Assembly: GCF_030539875.1 (NCBI RefSeq)
Contig: NZ_JAUNXI010000007.1
Location: forward strand, 34,392-98,391
Length of the DNA stretch: 64,000 nucleotides
DNA from: Methanobrevibacter sp.
GTDB lineage: Archaea > Methanobacteriota > Methanobacteria > Methanobacteriales > Methanobacteriaceae
Reading direction: 5' to 3'
A program made the translations under genes and the position numbers. Positions 41,902 to 49,101 of this stretch are shown one piece after another (the stretch's first letter is position 1; the number at the start of each line of letters is the position of its first letter). The notes beneath the pieces were generated by a model. It saw nothing but the letters and a program-made list of their open reading frames with translations. It was not told where the DNA came from and did no database searches.

Positions 41902-44799
41902 ATTTCGATAAAAAATAGATCTTTGTTTATTTCTTTTGTGTTAATGTTCTTCTTTTTTGTAGGAGCAGTTGGCGCAACCGAATTAAATAATGTTTCAAAT
42001 ACAGAAGATTCAAATTTACTGACTGATAATGCCAAGTCATTATCTGTTGAAAATAAATTAGAAGTTTCTAACGAGGATTCTATCTCAGAGACTAATACAG
42101 TTAATTCTCATGATGATGATTTGAACAATCATTCAAATAGTGATGTTTTAAGCAGCTGTTCGAATGATTCAGGGAAGGTCCAAGCTTCTAATTCAGTAGG
42201 AACTGATGAGAATGTTCTATCTGTTTCTAATGATAAAAATGTATTAAGCAGTTCTAAAGTATCTGCAAAGTTGGATGTATCTGATACTCATTATTCAAAA
42301 TCAGCTACATATTTCAAAGTAACTTTGAAGGATAAAAACGGTAAGGCCATTAGTAATCAGAAGATTACTTTTAAAGTAAATGGTGTTGTATATACTGCCA
42401 TTACCAATAGTAAAGGTATTGCTTCAGTCAAAACCGCTAAATTGTCTGTAGGTTCTTATACTGTTGCAATTAAATATTCCGGCAGTTCATTATATGGAGC
42501 AGCATCCATTTCTAAAAAGGTTAAAGTATTATCCTCTCTTAGTGGAAGCGATATTACTAAATATTACGGACCGGTTTCCAACTATTCAGTAAAATTTTGG
42601 AAAAATTATGATGCGTTGGCAAATACTAAAGTATCATTTAAAGTTAATGGAGTAACTTATACTAAAACTACTGATAAAAATGGAGTTGCCACATTGCCTG
42701 TTAATTTAGCACCAGGTAAATATGTTATTTATACAACCAATCCCTATTCCGGTGAAAAGTTGTCTAATAATTATATTTCATTAAAAGACGGTACAACTCT
42801 TAAACATGGTACAACAAGTACATATATAACTCCTAATAAAAAATATTCATTCACTGTAACTTTAAAATCAAAACATGATGTTTTAATTAAAAACAAGAAT
42901 GTTGTTTTTAAGTTCAAGAATAAAAAAGTAACCGTTAAGACTGATTCGAACGGGAAAGCTACTTTGTCTATTCCTGCTCTTTCTAAAGGTACTTATTCCA
43001 TTAGTTATTCATTTGCAGGGGATAAATATTATTCAGGATCATCCGAATCTGGAAAAATATATGTTCAAAAGTCAACTACAAAGCTCACATCTTCAACATT
43101 GAAGATGCAGTATAATGATGGATCAAAATTTGCTGTTAAATTAACAAAAAATAATAAAGTTTTAGCTAATAAAAATGTGAAATTCACATTTAACGGAAAA
43201 ACTTATACTCAAAAAACTGATTCAAAAGGTATGGCATATTTGGATGTAGGTAATTTGAAACCTGCAACTTACACTGTCAAGTATCAGTATTTGACTCCAA
43301 GTTCTTTCGATTATTGTCAAGGATCAAATAAGATTGTCATTTCTAAACAAACTGCCAAATTGTCAGCAGGGGATTTAGTAATGAATCATAAAGACGGTTC
43401 AGTTTATGAAGTTGTTTTAAAGGATAAATTCGGAAACCCTCTTAAAAATATTAAGGTCAAATTCACAATTAACGGAAAAACTTATTCACATAATACTGAT
43501 TCAAATGGTGTGGCCAAACAGTCTATTGGTCTTAATATTGGTTACTATCCTGTTAAGACTACAATTTCTGATGCTTATTATACAGTAAGTGCTGCGAATA
43601 AGCATATTTCAGTTAAAGGAACTAAATTTGTTGCTAATGATATTCAGACAACACCTGGTTCAAGTGTATCTTTCTCAGTAAAACTATTGGATTATAAAAA
43701 TAATCCTATCAAAAGCACTAAAGTTACTTTTACTTTTGGTGGCAAAACATACGCTGCTACATCTGATTCCAATGGTGTTGCTAAAGTCAAGTTAGGTGTT
43801 TTATCTGTAGGTACTTATGATATTAAATATTCAGAAGGTTCCTATTCAGGATCATCTAAAATACATGTTGTTAATGCAGTAACTATTAATCAACTTATTG
43901 CAGCATCTAAAAGTGTAGAAAAGTATATTGAGAAAAATCATAAATTGCCGTCTACAGTTAAAATTGGCGGTGTTACTTATACAACTAACCAATATTTGTA
44001 TTTAGCTTCCAAAGCTATTGTAAATTTAAAATCGAATATTAAATCTTCAATTCCTGTTAAAAGTGTTGGAGGTCCAAGTAACCCTTCATCAACTTATAGT
44101 GCCGGCAATTTAAATGACTACCTTTCAGTTGCAAAAAGTATTGTAAATACTGCAGACTCCAAAGGTAATGTACCTAATACTGTTAATTCTAAAATTGGAA
44201 CCATTGGCTATAACAGTTTGGTTTATGCATTTGCTCGTGTTGTTGCATTTTATGGTGATGATGATAGATTGCCGTCTTATGTGACAATAAAATCAATTGG
44301 TAAATCTACTTCATCTGGTTTAAACAGTAAAAATACAATTAAAGATTTAACTGAATATTTAAAGGCATCAGCTCATTGTCAGGTTAACAATACTAAAATC
44401 AAACAGTTAGTCACTAAACTGACTAAGGGATTAACTTCCGATAAGGCTAAGGCCGATGCAATATTTAATTATGTACGTGATACAGTTTCATATAGTTTCT
44501 ATTACAATACTAAATATGGTGCTGTAGGTACTTTGAATGCTAAAGCTGGAAATTGTGTTGATCATTCACATTTGCTTGTTGCTATGTACAGGACTGCAGG
44601 TCTTGCAGCCAGATACGGTCATGGAACATGTACATTCTCTAGTGGAAGTACATATGGTCACGTTTGGGTTCAAGTATTAGTTGGTGATACCTGGACCGTA
44701 AGTGATGCAACAAGTTCAAGAAACTCGTTAGGAAAAGTAGTTAATTGGAATACCAATTCTTATAAACTTAATGGATACTATCCAAGTATCTCATTCTAA
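41902..44799 (+). CDS. adhesin-like surface protein with pseudomurein-binding repeats and a C71/transglutaminase-like domain
   Basis: Exported cell-wall protein of about 965 residues. Order: signal peptide (ISFVLMFFFFVGAVGA), Asn/Ser-rich linker to about 115, six Ig-like units of about 90 residues each carrying a KVxFxxNGxxYxxxTDxxGxA core, two pseudomurein-binding repeats (LPSTVKIGGVTYTTNQYLYLA; the other ends LPSYVTIKSI), and a C-terminal papain/transglutaminase-fold domain with Cys (44553, GNCVDHSH), His (44659, GHVWVQ) and Asp (44704, SDATSS), like pseudomurein endoisopeptidases. It may trim or remodel the wall. The start is probably ATT 41902 (site GAGGTGG at 41891); TTG 41923 lacks a site. 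Confidence 0.85.
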   Translation: MSIKNRSLFISFVLMFFFFVGAVGATELNNVSNTEDSNLLTDNAKSLSVENKLEVSNEDSISETNTVNSHDDDLNNHSNSDVLSSCSNDSGKVQASNSVGTDENVLSVSNDKNVLSSSKVSAKLDVSDTHYSKSATYFKVTLKDKNGKAISNQKITFKVNGVVYTAITNSKGIASVKTAKLSVGSYTVAIKYSGSSLYGAASISKKVKVLSSLSGSDITKYYGPVSNYSVKFWKNYDALANTKVSFKVNGVTYTKTTDKNGVATLPVNLAPGKYVIYTTNPYSGEKLSNNYISLKDGTTLKHGTTSTYITPNKKYSFTVTLKSKHDVLIKNKNVVFKFKNKKVTVKTDSNGKATLSIPALSKGTYSISYSFAGDKYYSGSSESGKIYVQKSTTKLTSSTLKMQYNDGSKFAVKLTKNNKVLANKNVKFTFNGKTYTQKTDSKGMAYLDVGNLKPATYTVKYQYLTPSSFDYCQGSNKIVISKQTAKLSAGDLVMNHKDGSVYEVVLKDKFGNPLKNIKVKFTINGKTYSHNTDSNGVAKQSIGLNIGYYPVKTTISDAYYTVSAANKHISVKGTKFVANDIQTTPGSSVSFSVKLLDYKNNPIKSTKVTFTFGGKTYAATSDSNGVAKVKLGVLSVGTYDIKYSEGSYSGSSKIHVVNAVTINQLIAASKSVEKYIEKNHKLPSTVKIGGVTYTTNQYLYLASKAIVNLKSNIKSSIPVKSVGGPSNPSSTYSAGNLNDYLSVAKSIVNTADSKGNVPNTVNSKIGTIGYNSLVYAFARVVAFYGDDDRLPSYVTIKSIGKSTSSGLNSKNTIKDLTEYLKASAHCQVNNTKIKQLVTKLTKGLTSDKAKADAIFNYVRDTVSYSFYYNTKYGAVGTLNAKAGNCVDHSHLLVAMYRTAGLAARYGHGTCTFSSGSTYGHVWVQVLVGDTWTVSDATSSRNSLGKVVNWNTNSYKLNGYYPSISF

Positions 44800-44904
44800 T
44801 TAACTATTTTATTTTTTTTTTTTAAATTTTCTTTTTTTCTATATAGCTAACAATTTATAATAGTTTTGATAAATAGATATTTAGCAAACTATTAGGACAA
44901 TATT

Positions 44905-45363
44905 ATGAATTTTAAGAAATATAATAAAGTGGCTGTTGGCGGAACTTTTGATAAATTTCACGATGGGCACAAAAAATTGTTATCAACTGCTTTTGAACTT
45001 GGCAATACTGTTGAAATTGGTGTCACTTCCGATGCTTTTGGTGGATTGAAAGGAGATATTGATTCTTGTAAGGAAAGAATGAGTAATCTCAGAGCTTTTT
45101 TTTCGGATAAATCTGATTTTGTTGTTATTCCTTTAAATGATCCTTATGGAACTACAATATGTGATGAAAATTTTGATGCAATTGTTGTCAGCGAGGAGAC
45201 TGAACCTACTGCAGTTGAAATTAATGAAATTAGAATTTCTAAAGGTATGAAACCTCTCGATATTGTCGTAGTAAGTTTTGTGCTAGCTTATGATGGTAAT
45301 CCCATATCTTCCACTCGAATTAGACGTGGTGAGATTAATCAAAATGGGAATGTTGTTGAATAA
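44905..45363 (+). CDS. coaD: phosphopantetheine adenylyltransferase, archaeal type
   Basis: Makes dephospho-CoA in coenzyme A synthesis. The 152-residue nucleotidyltransferase has GGTFDKFHDGHKKLL (HxGH motif), the GVTSDAF substrate loop and ISSTRIRRGE (the ISSTxxR signature). It is the archaeal/eukaryotic COG1019 form and not the bacterial one. Single gene, no obvious binding site before the ATG, following a T-rich gap after the adhesin gene. Confidence 0.93.
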   Translation: MNFKKYNKVAVGGTFDKFHDGHKKLLSTAFELGNTVEIGVTSDAFGGLKGDIDSCKERMSNLRAFFSDKSDFVVIPLNDPYGTTICDENFDAIVVSEETEPTAVEINEIRISKGMKPLDIVVVSFVLAYDGNPISSTRIRRGEINQNGNVVE

Positions 45364-45448
45364 TCAAAAAAATATCGATATGTTTATTAATACAGTTCGA
45401 TAAATAATTAATTGCATAACTTATTTTATGCAATATTGAGGTGGTTAT

Positions 45449-45640
45449 ATGGCAGTAAAAATCGATTCTAATTTATGTGGACATATTCAGGATTGTCCCG
45501 TACAAGGATTATGTATTAAACTTTGTGAGCAAGGCGCAATCATAGAAAATGATGGGGATGTGACTATTGTCCCTGAAAATTGTGATGATTGTGATCTTTG
45601 CATACAAAACTGTCCGAATCAAGCTATATCTAAAGCATGA
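45449..45640 (+). CDS. small ferredoxin with one unusual cluster motif
   Basis: A 63-residue two-cluster ferredoxin. The second half has the standard CDDCDLCIQNCP. The first is unusual: Cys10, Cys16, Cys22 and Cys26 in LCGHIQDCPVQGLCIKLCEQG, with spacing x5-x5-x3 in place of x2-x2-x3. It might still bind a [4Fe-4S] cluster with altered potential, or a structural zinc. The start follows GAGGTGGTTAT. Its end overlaps the leader of the polyferredoxin gene, so the two are expressed together. Confidence 0.85.
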   Translation: MAVKIDSNLCGHIQDCPVQGLCIKLCEQGAIIENDGDVTIVPENCDDCDLCIQNCPNQAISKA

Positions 45641-45648
45641 GGGATTTT

Positions 45649-46659
45649 ATGTTTAATATAAAAAGAAATGGCGAAGAACAGCGCAATTTATCATATAATG
45701 ATAGTAATTGTGTTGGTTGCGGAATATGTACTGATGTTTGTCCGACTTCTTCATTAAGATTAGGACCATTAGTTCCAATAGCTCGCGGTTTAATTGAAAT
45801 GGATTTGATATCTGTTAATGAGGATTCTTGTGTATTTTGTGGTTTATGTTCCACATCTTGTCCTTTTGATGCATTATCATTATCTGTTGATGGCGAAAAT
45901 ATTAAAAATATTGCTTCTTATCCAATTTGGAAAAAAGATGCAATAGTTAATGATGATGATTGTATTTATTGTGGAAGATGTTACAGGGTATGTCCTAGCG
46001 ATTCAATAATTTTTGAGAGGAATCTTCCTAATCCAACTGATTTGGTTAGGGGAGAAATAGATATAAATAAAGATAAATGTATTTATTGTTCTTTTTGTGC
46101 GGATTTATGTCCTGCTGATGCAATTACAGTCAAAAATGTTCCATCATCTTCTATTGATAAATTAAACAATTTCATTGAAGTGGATACTTCTAAATGTATC
46201 TTTTGCGGAATCTGTAAAAGGGTTTGTCCTGAAGATGCAATTAAACAGATTTGTTCTACTTGCATGTTAAGGGAAGAAATTGAAGTTCCAGAAATTACTG
46301 GAAATGTGATGATTTTTGAAGATTCATGTGTATATTGTTCATGGTGTTCTGAAATTTGTCCTAATGATGCTATTGAGATTATTAAGCCATTTGAAGGTAA
46401 TTTAGAATTAGTTGAAAGTGAAGAAAAAGTTTGTAAAGGTGACTCTTGTCATGCGTGTCAGGACGTTTGTCCATGTAATGCAGTTTCTATTGTTGATGGA
46501 AAATCAGTAACTGATTTGGACTTTTGTAATTTATGCGGAGCTTGTGTAAGAGCGTGTCCGCAGGATATTAGAGCTTTAACAAGAACTAATTTAAAATTAG
46601 AAAATATTAATTCTGAATCCTGGAATGAAATCTTAAATTCATTATTAGTTGGAAAATAG
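45649..46659 (+). CDS. polyferredoxin with eight [4Fe-4S] motifs, FwdF-like
   Basis: A 336-residue electron conduit made of repeated ferredoxin domains. Eight motifs are present: CVGCGICTDVCP, CVFCGLCSTSCP, CIYCGRCYRVCP, CIYCSFCADLCP, CIFCGICKRVCP, CVYCSWCSEICP, a variant CKGDSCHACQDVCP, and CNLCGACVRACP. Length and number match FwdF, the polyferredoxin of tungsten formylmethanofuran dehydrogenase, but the catalytic fwd genes are not here; hydrogenase-linked polyferredoxins are the alternative. ATG 45649 follows GAGGGATTTT; an ATG at 45637 overlaps the previous stop. Confidence 0.83.
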   Translation: MFNIKRNGEEQRNLSYNDSNCVGCGICTDVCPTSSLRLGPLVPIARGLIEMDLISVNEDSCVFCGLCSTSCPFDALSLSVDGENIKNIASYPIWKKDAIVNDDDCIYCGRCYRVCPSDSIIFERNLPNPTDLVRGEIDINKDKCIYCSFCADLCPADAITVKNVPSSSIDKLNNFIEVDTSKCIFCGICKRVCPEDAIKQICSTCMLREEIEVPEITGNVMIFEDSCVYCSWCSEICPNDAIEIIKPFEGNLELVESEEKVCKGDSCHACQDVCPCNAVSIVDGKSVTDLDFCNLCGACVRACPQDIRALTRTNLKLENINSESWNEILNSLLVGK

Positions 46660-46675
46660 AGAGTTTTACTCTCTA
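46657..46675. terminator. bidirectional hairpin between polyferredoxin and pilin genes
   Basis: TAGAGAGT (46657-46664) and ACTCTCTA (46668-46675) form a perfect 8-base stem with a TTT loop. The polyferredoxin stop codon is in the left arm, and the minus-strand pilin stop is just to its right, so one hairpin serves both converging genes. Confidence 0.65.
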
Positions 46676-46676
46676 T

Positions 46677-46859
46677 TCATATTTTATTTATTAAATATTC
46701 TCTTTGTGTTGTTAATAAATTTTCTATATTTGTTTGTGTTTTTTCAGTTATATTTGAGATATAACTGCCTACGAGGAGTACAACAACAATTAATCCTCCG
46801 ATTATTAGAATTAACTCTGCACTTCCCTGTCCTTTGTTGTCAATTTGTCTTCTAAACAT
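46677..46859 (-). CDS. type IV pilin-like protein, class III signal peptide (second)
   Basis: A 60-residue protein with N-terminal MFRRQIDNKGQGSAELILIIGGLIVVVLLVG: a short basic leader, the QGSAE processing region recognised by the archaeal prepilin peptidase EppA, then the hydrophobic helix that forms a pilus core. It overlaps the preceding pilin gene by eight bases. Small pilins of this kind polymerise into thin fibres for attachment in methanogens. The soluble tail is only about 25 residues. Confidence 0.85.
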   Translation of the reverse strand: MFRRQIDNKGQGSAELILIIGGLIVVVLLVGSYISNITEKTQTNIENLLTTQREYLINKI

Positions 46860-47058
46860 GGGTTCTGTTGTCGAGTATTGTGTTTCTCACATCTATTATA
46901 TCGTCTTTTGCTTTTAAACTGACATCACTTGTCTCCATATATGATCGATATATGGTTAATGCCAGCAATGCTATTACAAGCACGCCTCCGAAAAGTAAAA
47001 TGTATTCGGCAGCGCCCTGACCTGAATTTTCGTTGATGGTTTTTATAATAGTTTTCAT
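46852..47058 (-). CDS. type IV pilin-like protein, class III signal peptide (first)
   Basis: A 68-residue protein: basic leader MKTIIKTINENSG, QGAAEY processing site, and hydrophobic core YILLFGGVLVIALLALTIY, then a charged tail (SLKAKDDIIDVRNTI). It is the DUF361/class III signal peptide type. First gene of an overlapping pair, with the ATG behind a GGTGAAAAAAC site. Expected to be membrane-inserted, cleaved after the Gly, and built into a pilus or act as a minor pilin. Confidence 0.87.
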   Translation of the reverse strand: MKTIIKTINENSGQGAAEYILLFGGVLVIALLALTIYRSYMETSDVSLKAKDDIIDVRNTILDNRTHV

Positions 47059-47242
47059 GTTTTTTCACCAGTATTAAGTTAGATTTTTTACTATATTAAT
47101 ATTACTATTTTATAAAAAAGTATTATTTCTACTTTTTTTCCTCTTATTTTTCGTCTTTTTTTCCATTAGGTTTATTAATGGTGATTTAGATAATATATCA
47201 TAATTAAATGTAGATTGATTAATAATTTATAAGGGTGAAAAC

Positions 47243-48382
47243 GTGGGAAGCACAATAAAATTAGTTTCAGGTTTTATTTTATTTGTAGTTGGTGTTCTCA
47301 TAGCTTATGAGACCAGCGTTTATAATTTAATTGATATTTTACTGGTTGTAGGAATTATCATTTCAATTGTTGGAATAATACTTATGATAAGTTATTTCGT
47401 TGATTCCAATGCATACAGAACAACAAACATGATTAAAGAATTTTTAGAGTCTAAAGAACAAAATTCACCTTCATTTTATGGTTTTGAAAAAAATAATTCT
47501 GATGAAGGCCCTTTAAAAATTCGAAGAGATTATGATGATTTGGATGTTGACTATGAGGATTTGGTCATTGAAGATTATGATGATTCAACTCCAAATGTAT
47601 ATTACGGCGAATCATTTGGGGATGATTCTAAAACAGTATCAATGGGAGAAAATGAATTAAATTTAGATAAACAATTGGTTTTCACTCCCAATTATGGCAG
47701 ACCATTAAAAGTAACCAGAGTTCCTAGAAAACGTCAATCAAAAGTATTTGAGGACGAAATTCCTGAAATTGTTGTGGAACATGATAAATCCGAAGAGATT
47801 AAACGTGCTTTAGAAGAACCTGCCCCTAAGGAAAATATTGGTGCCCCAACATTAGTATCTCCAAAAGTAGCTGAAAATAGGGATATTAAAATTGATATTA
47901 ACAACCCTGAAAGTTTACCTGTTCCAAAATCACTTAGAAGCCATGTTATCTGTGACGGTGATTTCATATCTTCACAAGACGCATTTGACCATTTAGCATG
48001 CAATGTTAAAAAAGAGATAATGTTGGAAATTCCTTCTTTAAATGACTTGTCTGATAGATTTTTATCCCATGTTCCTACTAGCTATTCCAGAGTAATCATC
48101 GATGAGTTCGATGTGTCTGACATGTCTTATATATTTTTAATTTCTTCTCTTTTAAAACAGGGAGTTCATATTAAAACCGTTCCTAAAGTCCATACTGTTA
48201 ATCTAATCACTGATGATTCTCATGCAATGATTATATCTGAAGGATTTGATGATGTGGAGTATGGTGCGGTATATGATGATAGAAATTCTATTTCAGATAT
48301 TCGTGCCAATTTTGAAAAAACCTGGAACATAGCTTCTAATTTAGATGAAAATATTCTAGTTGGTAATGGTGGTGTTGCTTAA
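47243..48382 (+). CDS. membrane protein with two TM helices and a cytoplasmic TrmB/PLD-like tail
   Basis: A 379-residue protein. Two membrane helices at about 7-24 and 29-51; a long acidic, likely disordered linker (about 65-220); and a C-terminal domain (about 230-365) whose pattern TVNLITDDSHAMIISEGFDD followed by YGAVYDD resembles the phospholipase-D-like sensor region of archaeal regulators, without the catalytic HKD. Function unknown. Start GTG 47243 behind AAGGGTGA. It is joined to the metallo-hydrolase gene by TAATG. Confidence 0.65.
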   Translation: MGSTIKLVSGFILFVVGVLIAYETSVYNLIDILLVVGIIISIVGIILMISYFVDSNAYRTTNMIKEFLESKEQNSPSFYGFEKNNSDEGPLKIRRDYDDLDVDYEDLVIEDYDDSTPNVYYGESFGDDSKTVSMGENELNLDKQLVFTPNYGRPLKVTRVPRKRQSKVFEDEIPEIVVEHDKSEEIKRALEEPAPKENIGAPTLVSPKVAENRDIKIDINNPESLPVPKSLRSHVICDGDFISSQDAFDHLACNVKKEIMLEIPSLNDLSDRFLSHVPTSYSRVIIDEFDVSDMSYIFLISSLLKQGVHIKTVPKVHTVNLITDDSHAMIISEGFDDVEYGAVYDDRNSISDIRANFEKTWNIASNLDENILVGNGGVA

Positions 48383-49101
48383 TGGAAATTAGATGGTTGG
48401 GCCATTCGGCTTTTGAAATAATTAGTGATGATGGCGTTAGAATTTTAATTGACCCATTCATCAGCAATAATCCTGCATGTCAAGTTGAAGTAGAGGATTT
48501 GAATCCGGATATTATATTGCTTACTCATGGTCATGCTGATCATTTTGGTGATGCTTTGGAGATATCCAACAGCACAAATGCTCCTGTAGCATGTATTCAT
48601 GAAATTTCACTATTTTTATCCAAACAGGGAATTAGGAATATTAGTGTTAACATAGGTGGATCTTTCATTTACAGAAACATTAAATTCACAATGCTTGAAG
48701 CCAAACATTCTTCCGACATTGACATTGTTGAGGAAACCGTTCCTGGCGGAACCGCTGCAGGATTTTTAATAACTTTTGAAGATGGAACTAAAATATATCA
48801 CTGTGGGGACACAGGATTATTTGGTGATATGAAAAATGTTGTAGGTTCAATTTATAAACCTGATGTGGTGATGGTGCCGATTGGTGATAAATTCACCATG
48901 GGTCCTTTTGAAGCCGCTCTTGCTTCTATGTGGATGAATCCTAAAGTTGTTATTCCGATGCACTACAATACATTTCCTCCGATAGAACAGGACCCTGCAA
49001 TTTTTGCAAATTTTGTAAGTCAGTTTAACCCTAACATTGATGTTGTGGTTATGAATCCCGATGAATATTTTGAATTTAATCCTGAAGATTATCAGGATTA
49101 A
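48382..49101 (+). CDS. metallo-beta-lactamase fold hydrolase, UPF0173 type
   Basis: A 239-residue metal-dependent hydrolase. It carries the HxHxDH motif in LTHGHADHFGD, GGTAAGFLI, YHCGDTGLFGDM (Asp ligand) and MHYNTFP (last His). Members of this UPF0173 group are widespread but their substrate is unknown. The start codon overlaps the preceding gene by one base (TAATG), so translation is coupled, which suggests a joint role with that membrane protein. It converges on and overlaps the RqcH gene by four bases. Confidence 0.88.
   Translation: MEIRWLGHSAFEIISDDGVRILIDPFISNNPACQVEVEDLNPDIILLTHGHADHFGDALEISNSTNAPVACIHEISLFLSKQGIRNISVNIGGSFIYRNIKFTMLEAKHSSDIDIVEETVPGGTAAGFLITFEDGTKIYHCGDTGLFGDMKNVVGSIYKPDVVMVPIGDKFTMGPFEAALASMWMNPKVVIPMHYNTFPPIEQDPAIFANFVSQFNPNIDVVVMNPDEYFEFNPEDYQD

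Noticed and set aside
42241..43870. Tandem DNA repeat or phase-variation tract in the adhesin
   Set aside because: The six Ig-like units share a protein pattern but the DNA has diverged too far for slippage or recombination tracts.
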